Origin: Paracoccaceae bacterium
Lineage (GTDB): Bacteria > Pseudomonadota > Alphaproteobacteria > Rhodobacterales > Rhodobacteraceae
Length of the DNA stretch: 64,000 bases
NCBI GenBank assembly: GCA_020425125.1
Contig: JAGQRV010000037.1
Coordinates: 84,221 to 148,220, forward strand
Direction: 5' to 3'
The stretch's first letter is position 1. Each line of letters begins with the position of its first letter. The position numbers and the translations under genes were made by a program. This document shows, piece by piece, positions 44,679-52,820 of the stretch. The notes below the pieces were generated by a model. That model had not been told where the DNA came from and searched no databases. It saw only the letters and a list, made by a program, of their open reading frames with translations.

Positions 44679-46034
44679 ATGCCCACGATTGCCGTCCAAC
44701 ACATGCACCGCCCGCAATGGCAGCCGACACATCGCAACCCCGGCCAGGTCACAGGCGGCGGTGCGCCGCTTCACGCTGCGGACAGGCAACATTTCGAGGC
44801 CGCATTCGGAGCGGATTTCGGCACCGTGCGCGTTCACTCCGGCAATGAGGCCCAGGCACTGGCGCGGCAGCACTCGGCGCTGGCCTTCGCGCAGGGCGAG
44901 CAGATCGTGCTTGGCCGCCACGCGCCGACGCCCGGCACGCCCGGACTGCGTCGCGTGCTGGCCCATGAGCTTACCCATGTGCTGCAACATCGTCAGGGCG
45001 GCGGCGCGGGCCAGTCGAATGTCGCGCGAGCCGAAGCCGAGGCGACCCGGATCGCCGGTGGCGCGGGCCCGCGCGGCCAACCGGAGATCGGGACAGGCGT
45101 CTCGCCCGATGTGCCGCTGCGGTTTCCAGACGGAGACACGGACACGGCCGCGCCCCAGCTTCAACAGGGACTCGACCAGCCCGGCGCGTTCGGCGGCGGG
45201 CTCGGCAGCACGACGACGACGACCCGTTACGAGCTGACCGGCTTCGGCACCGACTCGGACGAACTCACCTCGGAGCATCAGCAGGAAATCCAGAGGATTG
45301 CCGATGCTCTCAATGCCCAGCCGCTGATCATGGGCGGGTTCGTGACGATCTGGGGATTCGCAGACCGGCGCGGTGAGGAGGCCCATAACGACCGTCTCGG
45401 ACAGCAACGCGCCGATGCCGTGCGGGCCGCGCTACTCCAACTTGTCACCGATTCCGAAACGAGGAGCGAGATACGCGCCTACTCCTTCGGCGAGCCCGAG
45501 GAAGGGCCGGAGACGGACGACCCATCGCTGCGCAAGGTCGAGATCACGGTCACGCGGCGGCAACTCCCGCCCGGAATCCTCAGTGGCGGGCTCACTCTCA
45601 CGCCCCCCGGTCAGAACGACGCCGTAACCGTGCCCCCACCCCTTCCGGGGCCGCAGATCCCGCTTCCACCGACAGGGGGCTTTCCGCCCTGGATGTGGCA
45701 GAACCTGCAGCCGCCGAACCGGTCGAACGTCGATCTGAACGCGCTGTCCCGCGCCATCACCGACGGGCTCCGCCAGCCCCTGGCGTCCGGACTCGCGCCT
45801 CTGGCGCGGGGCATCGCCAACGCGTTCGGCGCGAACGTCTCGGAGGCCGAAGTGCGCCGGTGGCTGGACGACCAGATGGTCAATGGCGGCGAGGCGGGGT
45901 TGCGGGCGGCCCTGCGGTCGATCGTCACCGGGATCGCCGGATCGCCCTCCACTCCGCCGCCCCTGCCCTATGGTCCGAACGTGCGCGAGGTGCCCGGCCC
46001 GCGCATCTTCTCGCTTCCGCCGATCCGGTTCTGA
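44679..46034 (+). CDS. DUF4157-OmpA-like fusion protein of the injection system
   Basis: 451 residues; ATG 44679 is chosen because the text becomes DUF4157-like from there, with only a weak ribosome site. Residues 25-120 are DUF4157 with HELTH at 96-100 and FGTVRVHSGNEAQALARQ. After a variable stretch comes an OmpA-C/peptidoglycan-associated domain at about 200-315 (YELTGFGTDSDELTSEHQQEIQRIADAL, GFADRRGEEAHNDRLGQQRADAVR). The last 130 residues are Pro-rich, then helical. No signal peptide, so it is not a normal outer-membrane lipoprotein. It is the last gene of the + strand cluster. Fusion of the particle-associated DUF4157 domain to a murein-binding fold suggests a tether or a cargo that acts at the cell wall. 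Confidence 0.8.
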   Translation: MPTIAVQHMHRPQWQPTHRNPGQVTGGGAPLHAADRQHFEAAFGADFGTVRVHSGNEAQALARQHSALAFAQGEQIVLGRHAPTPGTPGLRRVLAHELTHVLQHRQGGGAGQSNVARAEAEATRIAGGAGPRGQPEIGTGVSPDVPLRFPDGDTDTAAPQLQQGLDQPGAFGGGLGSTTTTTRYELTGFGTDSDELTSEHQQEIQRIADALNAQPLIMGGFVTIWGFADRRGEEAHNDRLGQQRADAVRAALLQLVTDSETRSEIRAYSFGEPEEGPETDDPSLRKVEITVTRRQLPPGILSGGLTLTPPGQNDAVTVPPPLPGPQIPLPPTGGFPPWMWQNLQPPNRSNVDLNALSRAITDGLRQPLASGLAPLARGIANAFGANVSEAEVRRWLDDQMVNGGEAGLRAALRSIVTGIAGSPSTPPPLPYGPNVREVPGPRIFSLPPIRF

Positions 46035-46189
46035 GACGCCGCTGCCGGACCGGCTCCGGAAACCCGGCGGCGAGCGGCCGGCCGCGATTGCAGACAGCCC
46101 CAGCACGTCGCGGAGATCGCACGATGTGACCCGCTGCTGCCGGTGCCGTGACCTGTTCGAGCAATCGGTTGTCGGCTGATGAGCCCGGT

Positions 46190-47431
46190 TCAACTGCGCG
46201 CTGACCCGGTGGCAACGTCAAACGACTGGGTGATGGTGCGCGCGACCCAGGCCGCCAGCGCCTCGTCGCGCTGGGTGCCGGTACTGAAGAAGGCGACGAC
46301 GCTGTCTCGCGGCCGGGATACGTAGAGCCCCTGCCCCGCAAATCCGGCCTTGAACTGATCGCCGTCGGGGGTGACGATGTCCCACTGGTACCGGTTGGCG
46401 ATACCGGGAAGCGGGAAATCCTTCCGGAACACGCGGCCGAATGCGCCCTTGTCGTACATTCCGGGCCGAAGTCCGGAATGTACCCTGGCAAGAACGGCAT
46501 CGGGAAGGATCGGGGCTTCGCCGGGCGCCACACGGTCTGTCGTGAAGATCAGGCCGAACCTGGCCAGATCACGCAACGTGGAGTTCATGAAGCCGAAGCC
46601 CAGCGCGCGTCCCTGCTTGCTGACCACCAGATAGCCGTCGCCCTGGACGCCGATACGCCGCCAGATCCGGCTACCGAAGAATTCGGCCAGCGGCAGGCCC
46701 GCCAGTTTCTCGATGATCATCTGGCAAACATAGGTGTTGATGGAATTGTACTCGAAGACCTCGTGTGCCGCCCTCCGGCGGGTCATGCCGCGCAGCACGT
46801 CAACCGGGGTTTCGTTGCGCGCCTCGACATCCCCGAACAGGCCGATGCTTGCGGCCCATCGGTACCATCCTCGGGCTGGATTGGTGCGCGCGTCGGGCTC
46901 TTCATGCTCGGTCGAGTCGAGCCCCGTGGCCATGTCGAGCGCCGCCTCGACCAGAACCGAGTCCCAGACCGATCCCACCAGATCGGGCAGATAGACCGAA
47001 ACCGGCTTCGAGACGTCGATTCTGCCCTCATGTTCCAGCAATGCCATCAACGTGCCGACGATGATCTTGCTGCAGGAGAACCACGCCCGCTTGTCGATGG
47101 GCCGCAACGACTTGTAGCGCTCGTAGACGACATCCCCGCCCCGAAGCACGACCATGGCATCCATCGTCGAAGCCGCGAAATAGTCATCGACCGTCGCCAC
47201 CGACCCGTCCGCGAATCTGACCACAAGCCTAGCGATGGCCGGATCCGGTCGTTCCGGAAGTTGGCGAACCGGCCCATCCCGCAGCACCTGCTCGGTCGGG
47301 AAAAAGTTTGACATGTGCCGCCAAGCATACCGCGTTTCGTCGCTGACCGACAGGATCGACGCCTTGTTGGACGGGGTATCGAAGAACCTGAACAGGGTCT
47401 CGATCCGGGCCGGGTCTGCAGTTTCTGCCAT
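46190..47431 (-). CDS. serine hydrolase of beta-lactamase (class C/NylB-like) fold
   Basis: 413 residues on the minus strand, convergent with the injection-system cluster. The serine active site is FSCSK at 118-122 (Ser119 and Lys122 as SxxK), and the second motif is EYNSINTY near 227-234, the tyrosine block of the 6-aminohexanoate-dimer hydrolase/esterase subfamily. No signal peptide is visible; the N-terminus is soluble. It is probably an esterase, amidase or peptidase rather than an antibiotic-resistance enzyme. It is divergent from the flavoprotein operon, with 424 bases between starts, and may belong to the same catabolic unit. Confidence 0.85.
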   Translation of the reverse strand: MAETADPARIETLFRFFDTPSNKASILSVSDETRYAWRHMSNFFPTEQVLRDGPVRQLPERPDPAIARLVVRFADGSVATVDDYFAASTMDAMVVLRGGDVVYERYKSLRPIDKRAWFSCSKIIVGTLMALLEHEGRIDVSKPVSVYLPDLVGSVWDSVLVEAALDMATGLDSTEHEEPDARTNPARGWYRWAASIGLFGDVEARNETPVDVLRGMTRRRAAHEVFEYNSINTYVCQMIIEKLAGLPLAEFFGSRIWRRIGVQGDGYLVVSKQGRALGFGFMNSTLRDLARFGLIFTTDRVAPGEAPILPDAVLARVHSGLRPGMYDKGAFGRVFRKDFPLPGIANRYQWDIVTPDGDQFKAGFAGQGLYVSRPRDSVVAFFSTGTQRDEALAAWVARTITQSFDVATGSARS

Positions 47432-47855
47432 TGCGATCGCCGTCCCCGCGTGCCGATGGCCTGCAGGATTGCCGACCTGTCACACGATGGCAATGGCGTT
47501 GCGCGCCGCGCCGATGGATGCAAGTGCCCGCGCTCACTCTCCTCGGATCTTTCAGTGGGCACCATCCGAAAGGACCGCCCCGGGATGCGCCACATGGGAC
47601 TGCGGGCCTCGGGTGTGCACCTGCCCTGTCAGACGTCGCTGTCACTGCGACCGGGCAGGTCTTCCAACCGGAACGCGGCTCGGTCTCCGATCCGCCGCAC
47701 GTTTGGGGCAATCAGGCCTGCGCCGATGCGGAGTTGGTCTGACTCCCGCGCGCCAGCAAAATAACCTTATGTTACGCAGGTACACATCTGAGAATTTGAC
47801 GTTACGTCCCTCCCGGAGCATCACACGGATGAAGCGCCTTTTGGGGAGGATGCGC
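47432..47855. promoter_or_regulatory. divergent control region of the hydrolase and flavoprotein genes
   Basis: 424 bases between two divergent starts. The right-hand part, from about 47750, is AT-rich and holds the operator-like module described separately at 47762-47808. No gene is recognised in the left-hand part. Confidence 0.5.
47762..47808 (+). promoter_or_regulatory. putative LysR operator, copy 1
   Basis: The 13-base dyad TAACCTTATGTTA at 47762-47774 fits the LysR box T-N11-A. A second GTTAC half-site starts 30 bases after the first GTTA. The same arrangement, with the same 30-base spacing, is found before tctC (51527-51573). By eye, 32 of the 47 aligned positions are equal. It lies about 50-90 bases before the flavoprotein start, a normal place for LysR activation. 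Confidence 0.6.
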
Positions 47856-49559
47856 ATGACTTCTGCCGACCCGATCCCGAACTGCACGGAATTCGACCTG
47901 ATCGTTCTCGGTTCCGGCGCGGCTGGCCTTTCCGCAGCCGTGACCGCAGCGGATGGTGGCCTGAAGGTTCTCGTGATCGAAAAGGAAGACGTGATCGGCG
48001 GAACCACCGCGTGGTCGGGCGGATGGATCTGGTGCCCGGGCAATCCGGTCGCACACCGGGCGGGCATTCGGGACGACAAGGCCGCAGCCCGGCAGTATCT
48101 CCAGGCGGTCACCGGTAATCATTTCGATCCCCTGCGCGTCGACGCCTTTCTCGACGCGGCACCCGAGATGATCGCGTTCTTCGAACAGAAATCGGCCGTT
48201 GAATTCGATGGCGGTCTGAAGATTCCGGATACCTACGGCCACCTGCCCGGTGCCGGAACCGGCGGTCGTTCTGTCATCGCCAGGCCGTTCGACGCGCGCG
48301 CCCTCCGCGACGATCTCGCCCTGCTGCGCAAACCGTTGCCAGAGACGACATTCCTCGGAATGACGATCCAGGCCGGACCCGATCTTCGCGCCTTCATGAC
48401 CATGACACGATCGTTCAGATCGTGCCTTTACGCCACCCGGCGAACACTTAGGCACTGTCTCGACCTTCTGCTTCACGGACGGGGGATGGAGCTCAGGAAC
48501 GGCGCGGCCCTTGTCGGTCGCCTGCTGCTGTCAGCGCGCGCGAAGGGGGTGAACATCCGCACCAATACCTCCGTCGGGGGTCTGATCGTCGAATCCGGGC
48601 GGGTTTCAGGGGTGCGGCTGGCGGACGAGAGCGAAATTCGCGCGACCTGCGGCGTGGTTCTGGCCTGCGGTGGCTATCCACGTGACGCGGCGTGCCGCGC
48701 GGAGACGTTTCAGCGCGACGGCGAACACCTGACACTGGCAGTTCCCTCCGCCGCCGGCGACGGCCTGCGTCTGGGAGAAGCCGCGGGAGGGGTGGTCCGG
48801 ACGGATCTGGCCTCCCCGGCGGCGCTCTGCCCGGTATCCTCGGTTCCCTGGCCCGACGGGCACGTTGGCCGGTTCCCGCACATCATCGACCGCGGCAAGC
48901 CCGGTGTCATCGGCGTGCTCGCAACCGGCAGGCGCTTCTGCAACGAAGGGCTCGGCTATCACGACTACGTCCGGGCGATGATGGCCTCCGTGCCGGACGG
49001 GACGCCGGCGCGATCCTGGCTGGTGTGCGACCACAGGTTCCTGCGCCGGTTCGGCCTGGGCATCGTTCGTCCCCAACCTTTGCCGTTCGGGAATTGGCTG
49101 AAATCCGGCTACCTCAAGCGCGGACGGAGCATCGCCGATCTGGCGCGGACCTGCGGCATCGACCCAGCCGGCCTTGAACGGACGGTCACCGAATGGAACG
49201 AGGGCGCGCGTCGCGGCGAAGACCCACTGTTCGGACGCGGGACCACGCCCTACATGCGCCTGCAGGGCGACCCCGACCAAACCCCCAATCCGAATGTCGC
49301 GCCGATCGAGACCGGACCGTTCTACGCGGTCGAAGTGGTTCCTGGCAGTTTCGGAACCTTCGCCGGTCTCGCGACGGACCAGCATGCGCGTGTGGTCGAC
49401 GCGAACGGCAGTGCCATTCCCGGCCTCTATGCCGCAGGTACGGACTGCGCCAGCGTGTTTGGTGGCTTCTATCCGGCCGGGGGCATCAATCTCGGCCCGG
49501 CGATGACCTTCGGCTTCATCGCCGGACGTCACGCGGCGCAAGGAAGGCGGACTTCGTGA
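47856..49559 (+). CDS. KstD-like FAD-dependent dehydrogenase (fumarate reductase/ketosteroid dehydrogenase family)
   Basis: 567 residues. The start ATG 47856 is chosen because GGGGAGG lies 6 bases upstream; ATGs at 47829 and 47850 are also in frame. An FAD-binding Rossmann motif GSGAAG at 19-24 is followed by IEKEDVIGGTTAWSGGWIW. The C-terminal flavin-closing segment AAGTDCASVFGGFYPAGGINLGPAMTFGFIAGRHA is typical of 3-ketosteroid-delta1-dehydrogenase and soluble fumarate-reductase-like enzymes. A shared operator with the quinate/shikimate transport operon suggests an alicyclic acid as substrate, for example introduction of a double bond into a cyclohexane ring. The exact substrate is unknown. 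The next gene overlaps by GTGA. Confidence 0.82.
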   Translation: MTSADPIPNCTEFDLIVLGSGAAGLSAAVTAADGGLKVLVIEKEDVIGGTTAWSGGWIWCPGNPVAHRAGIRDDKAAARQYLQAVTGNHFDPLRVDAFLDAAPEMIAFFEQKSAVEFDGGLKIPDTYGHLPGAGTGGRSVIARPFDARALRDDLALLRKPLPETTFLGMTIQAGPDLRAFMTMTRSFRSCLYATRRTLRHCLDLLLHGRGMELRNGAALVGRLLLSARAKGVNIRTNTSVGGLIVESGRVSGVRLADESEIRATCGVVLACGGYPRDAACRAETFQRDGEHLTLAVPSAAGDGLRLGEAAGGVVRTDLASPAALCPVSSVPWPDGHVGRFPHIIDRGKPGVIGVLATGRRFCNEGLGYHDYVRAMMASVPDGTPARSWLVCDHRFLRRFGLGIVRPQPLPFGNWLKSGYLKRGRSIADLARTCGIDPAGLERTVTEWNEGARRGEDPLFGRGTTPYMRLQGDPDQTPNPNVAPIETGPFYAVEVVPGSFGTFAGLATDQHARVVDANGSAIPGLYAAGTDCASVFGGFYPAGGINLGPAMTFGFIAGRHAAQGRRTS

Positions 49560-50371
49560 CACGCAGGCTGACCGTCGCCCATCTGTCCGCTCTGGATCTG
49601 CCCCCGCCGGATTTCATCGAAGCGGCCGCCCGTGCGGGCTTCGATGGTGTCGGTCTGCGGCTGATACAGGTGACCGCGGATACGGCAGGCTATCCCCTGA
49701 TGGACGACCAGGCGTTGCTCCGTGCGACAAAGAGGGCCTCACGGGACACTGGCGTCGAAGTCTCGGATATCGAATTCGTCAAGATCACCCCGGAGACGGA
49801 TCCGCACACGCTCGCGCCGTTCTTCGATGCCGGTGCCGAACTCGGCGCGCGGCATGCGATCATGGCCCCCTACGACGACGACCTTTCGCGCCTCGCCGAT
49901 CGACTGGGTGCGATGTCGGACCTCGCCCGGAACCGCGGTATCGGCGTCGTGCTGGAATTCTTTCCGTGGACATCCGTACCCGATCTCGCGACTTGCTGGA
50001 ACGTTGTGCAGCAGGCCGGAAGCGCTGTGGGCATCCTCGCGGACAGCCTGCATTTCGACAGGTCAGGGTCTTCAAGGGAACTCCTTCGCTCCCTGCCGCC
50101 GGAGCGACTTCCCTTCGCGCATCTGTGTGATGCGCGCGTCCAGAGCGCGTACACGACCCAAGAGCTTCTTGAAACCGCCCGTGCGGAGAGGCTCGCTCCG
50201 GGCGACGGGCAGATCGACCTTGCCGGTTTCCTGACTGGCCTCCCGGCCGGGACGCCCCTCGGACTCGAAGTTCCGATGCTGGCGCGCACGGCCCGCGACG
50301 GGGCCGACCGGGTTCTGGCCCACCTTTACCGATCGACCGTGGATCTTCTGGCATCGCTTGGCGACGCCTGA
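49556..50371 (+). CDS. sugar phosphate isomerase/epimerase-family TIM-barrel protein
   Basis: 271 residues from a GTG overlapping the flavoprotein stop (GTGA). The AP-endonuclease-2/xylose-isomerase-like barrel can be followed: IEAAARAGFDGVGLRL, VSDIEFVKI, LGARHAIMAPYDDD, IGVVLEFFPW (metal-ligand Glu), VGILADSLHFDRSG (Asp and His), FAHLCDA, TPLGLEVPML (Glu). The metal-site residues are all present, so it should be active as an isomerase, epimerase or dehydratase. Translation is coupled to the flavoprotein, so the two probably act on the same compound. The stop codon lies inside a heptamer repeat. Confidence 0.8.
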   Translation: MTRRLTVAHLSALDLPPPDFIEAAARAGFDGVGLRLIQVTADTAGYPLMDDQALLRATKRASRDTGVEVSDIEFVKITPETDPHTLAPFFDAGAELGARHAIMAPYDDDLSRLADRLGAMSDLARNRGIGVVLEFFPWTSVPDLATCWNVVQQAGSAVGILADSLHFDRSGSSRELLRSLPPERLPFAHLCDARVQSAYTTQELLETARAERLAPGDGQIDLAGFLTGLPAGTPLGLEVPMLARTARDGADRVLAHLYRSTVDLLASLGDA

Positions 50372-50410
50372 AGCCTGAAGCCTGAAGCCTGAAGCCTGAA
50401 GCCTGAAGCC
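50366..50410 (+). repeat. six tandem copies of GCCTGAA
   Basis: The heptamer GCCTGAA is repeated six times without a mismatch, followed by GCC. The stop codon TGA of the preceding gene is inside the first copy. Because 7 is not a multiple of 3, gain or loss of copies would not extend the gene past this first stop. A hairpin GATCTG-TTG-CAGATC follows at 50415-50429. Confidence 0.9.
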
Positions 50411-50414
50411 GACT

Positions 50415-50429
50415 GATCTGTTGCAGATC
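50415..50429 (+). terminator. short hairpin after the heptamer repeat
   Basis: GATCTG and CAGATC form a 6-base stem with a 3-base loop, 44 bases after the isomerase stop. There is no T-tract, so it may be only a weak terminator or part of the repeat locus. Confidence 0.3.
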
Positions 50430-50599
50430 GTCGTTGCAAGTGCGGGACGCGGTCCCTGCTTCGCGCGGCCCCTGCTGCTTCCCGCGCCATTCTTTGGCGC
50501 CATCCGAAGGCGTGCGCGCCGGAAAAGCGGTTGAGCATCGCGTGTCCTATGGCGTTAATCGTCCCCAATAGCCCGGTCAGCGGGCAAGGGGAGGAACGG

Positions 50600-51529
50600 A
50601 TGCGCGAGATGACCTTGCGCCAGATCGAAGTGATCCGCGCGGTCATGCTTCGGGGCACCATCGCCGGCGCGGCGGAACATCTGGGCGTGTCGGCGCCAGG
50701 GATCAGCCGTCTGGTCAAGCACACCGAGGAATCGCTCGGCATCCGGTTGTTCGAGCGGCGCGCCGGACTCTTCGTTCCGTCGATCGAGGCGAGCGCGGTG
50801 TTCGATCAGATCCGCGAAGTCTACAAGGGGGTCGAAAACCTGCAGCTGGCGCTGGGGTCTCTGCAGAAGGGCGAGGACGTTCAGCTGGCCTTCGCCTCGG
50901 CCCCCTCTGTGGCGCAGTTCATTGCCGCACGGGTCATCCGCAACCTGCGACGCAGCTTTCCCGACCTCTTCATCGACCTGAACATCCTCAAGATCGAGGA
51001 GACCGTGGACTACATCCTGCTGGAGCGCGGAGAGTTCGTCGTGATGAGTTCCGCCGTCCAGAATGCCGGGGTCGAGAACGAGGAGATTGCGACCGGACAG
51101 GTGGTCGTCATCCTGCCGGAAGGACACCCGCTGAGCGCGCGGAAGGTGATCTCTGTCCACGACCTTGCGGACGAACCGCTGATCGGGGTGAACCCTTCGG
51201 ACCCCTATGGCGCGCTGGTGGCGCAACCCTTCCGCGATGCGGGGATCGAACTGCGCCACAGCATGCGCGGCCGCTTCGCCCAGACTGTCGTCAGTCTGGT
51301 GCGCCACGGGCTCGGCGTCGCGTTGATCGATGCGTTTTCGGTCGCGGAGGTGTACATGCCGGGGCTCGTCCGTCGCCCTCTGGCCGAAAGCGCCCCGATC
51401 CGCATCTTCGTGGCCCGCAAGAAGGGGCGCATCCTGTCCACCTTTGCCGAAACGGCGATCCAGCAATTCCGCCGGGAACTGGTCCGGTCGGTGCGGGACT
51501 GGGACGACGGCGCACTGCAGCTGAGCTAA
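50600..51529 (+). CDS. LysR-family transcriptional regulator
   Basis: 309 residues. ATG 50600 has a strong GGGGAGG site; an upstream in-frame ATG at 50531 has none. The N-terminal winged helix (LRQIEVIRAVMLRGTIAGAAEHLGVSAPGISRLVKHTEESLGIRLFERRAGLF) is typical, followed by a substrate-binding domain (VQLAFASAPSVAQFIAARVI, VILPEGHPLSARKVISVHDLADEPLIG). It sits between the flavoprotein/isomerase operon and the tct-aroE-quiC operon, both of which carry a matching T-N11-A operator module. It most likely activates both in response to the transported acid. Its stop region overlaps the second operator (51527). Confidence 0.93.
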   Translation: MREMTLRQIEVIRAVMLRGTIAGAAEHLGVSAPGISRLVKHTEESLGIRLFERRAGLFVPSIEASAVFDQIREVYKGVENLQLALGSLQKGEDVQLAFASAPSVAQFIAARVIRNLRRSFPDLFIDLNILKIEETVDYILLERGEFVVMSSAVQNAGVENEEIATGQVVVILPEGHPLSARKVISVHDLADEPLIGVNPSDPYGALVAQPFRDAGIELRHSMRGRFAQTVVSLVRHGLGVALIDAFSVAEVYMPGLVRRPLAESAPIRIFVARKKGRILSTFAETAIQQFRRELVRSVRDWDDGALQLS

Positions 51530-51573
51530 CATCACGTTACGCTCGGCGACATATAGGTATTTGTAGTTACTTC
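51527..51573 (+). promoter_or_regulatory. putative LysR operator, copy 2
   Basis: The dyad TAACATCACGTTA (51527-51539, T-N11-A) starts at the end of the lysR gene. A further GTTAC half-site lies 30 bases after the first GTTA, exactly as in the copy at 47762. An AT-rich stretch (ACATATAGGTATTTGTAG) between them could hold the -35 region. It precedes the tctC start by about 80-120 bases. Confidence 0.62.
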
Positions 51574-51649
51574 TCGGCCCGCGCATACTCGGGTTGGCAA
51601 TGGTGACTCTGAGGCTCACCATGAAACCACTGACTCTGGGAGGAGACAC

Positions 51650-52654
51650 ATGAAAGCTTTCGTTCTTGGCGCCGTTTCGGTGCTTGCAATGGGTTCGACC
51701 GGGGCGCTCGCGCAGGACTTCCCGTCGAAGGAAATCCAGGGGATCATCCAGTGGGGGGCCGGCGGGTCCACCGATACCGTGATGCGGGCTGTGACGCCCC
51801 ATGCCGAGGATGTCCTCGGCGGCACCGTCGTCATGCAGAACGTCACCGGCGGCGTCGGCGCCATCGCCCTGAACCAGGTGGCCAACGGCAAGGCGGATGG
51901 CTACACGCTGCTCATGGGAGCGGAGAATCCGCTGCTCTACAAGGTGATGGGCCTGGGCCAGAAGGACTATTCCGACTTCGTCCCGATCGACATCCTCGCC
52001 CGTGGCACGCCGATCCTGGTGGCCAATCCGGACGCACCCTTCGACGATTACGCGGGCATGATCGATTACATCAAGGCCAACCCGAAGACCGTCAAGTTCG
52101 GCTCCACCGGTCCCGGCGGCCTGCCCTCGGTGGTCACCGCGATGATCAAGGAAGTCGAAGGCGAGTTGCCGGTGATCTTCGTGCCGTATGACGGCGACGG
52201 CCCGGCCCTGACCGCACTTCAGGGCAACGCGATCAACGTGATGCCGGCGGTCCTCGGAGCCGCGGTCGAAGGCATCCGTGCCGGCACCATGAAGCCGATC
52301 GCGATCTTCGAGACCGAACCCGTCGCGGCGCTGCCGGACGTGCCGACCGCCGTCTCGGCCAATCCGGCCTATGAGAAATACCTGCCCTGGGGCCCGTTCT
52401 TCGGCATCTTCGTGAAGAAGGGCACGCCCGACGAGGCGGTGGAGAAGCTGACCGCCGCATATACCGAGGCGGCAACGCAGCCTGAGTTCACGGATCTGAT
52501 GAAGAACCGCGGCTTCACCCTCCTCAATCTCAGCGGTGCCGAGGCACAGGACTTCCTCGACCAGTGGCAGGAAACGACGGCCTGGCTGATGCAGGATGCC
52601 GGCCTGACCAAGGCTTCGCCCGAAAAGTTCGGGATCGCCCGCCCCGCCGAGTGA
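51650..52654 (+). CDS. tctC: TTT-family substrate-binding protein TctC
   Basis: 334 residues with GGGAGGAG before ATG. A Sec signal peptide (MKAFVLGAVSVLAMGSTGALA) ends before QDFPSK. The mature protein has the Bug/TctC pattern: IIQWGAGGSTDTVMRAV at the start, the VNVTGGVGAIALNQVANGKADGYTL-like loop, and VKFGSTGPGGLPSV in the ligand-contact part. It is the periplasmic receptor of a tripartite tricarboxylate transporter. The neighbouring catabolic genes suggest quinate, shikimate or a related alicyclic acid as ligand rather than citrate. Confidence 0.93.
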   Translation: MKAFVLGAVSVLAMGSTGALAQDFPSKEIQGIIQWGAGGSTDTVMRAVTPHAEDVLGGTVVMQNVTGGVGAIALNQVANGKADGYTLLMGAENPLLYKVMGLGQKDYSDFVPIDILARGTPILVANPDAPFDDYAGMIDYIKANPKTVKFGSTGPGGLPSVVTAMIKEVEGELPVIFVPYDGDGPALTALQGNAINVMPAVLGAAVEGIRAGTMKPIAIFETEPVAALPDVPTAVSANPAYEKYLPWGPFFGIFVKKGTPDEAVEKLTAAYTEAATQPEFTDLMKNRGFTLLNLSGAEAQDFLDQWQETTAWLMQDAGLTKASPEKFGIARPAE

Positions 52655-52661
52655 CCATTGC

Positions 52662-52688
52662 GGCGGGACGGATCCGGTCCGTCCCGCC
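52662..52688 (+). terminator. strong hairpin between tctC and tctB
   Basis: A perfect 11-base stem (GGCGGGACGGA with TCCGTCCCGCC) and a 5-base loop, followed by TCTTCC. Placed 7 bases after the tctC stop and about 130 bases before tctB, it would act as a partial terminator or 3' stabiliser. This lets the binding protein be made in larger amounts than the membrane subunits, a common arrangement for binding-protein transporters. Confidence 0.65.
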
Positions 52689-52820
52689 TCTTCCAAGGCT
52701 GCCGCGCCAAGCCGGCGCCTCCCCGATGCGACCGGCGGAGTTGTCCGGCGGCCGCCCCGGCATTGCCGCATGCACCGCCCATCCACACAAATTCTCCGCA
52801 CTCCCCGCAAGGAGACTGCC

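Noticed and set aside
18453-46034. Reading the cluster as a prophage or R-type pyocin
   Set aside because: No capsid, portal, terminase, integrase, holin or lysin was found, while an AAA+ ATPase, DUF4255 cap and DUF4157 proteins are present; these fit eCIS.
18453-46034. Reading the cluster as a type VI secretion system
   Set aside because: TssB/TssC-type two-part sheath, TssJ/L/M membrane complex and ClpV are all missing; the sheath is a single phage-type protein.
46190-47431. Beta-lactamase resistance gene
   Set aside because: The fold is right (SxxK) but the tyrosine block is of the NylB/esterase type and there is no signal peptide, so antibiotic resistance is unlikely.
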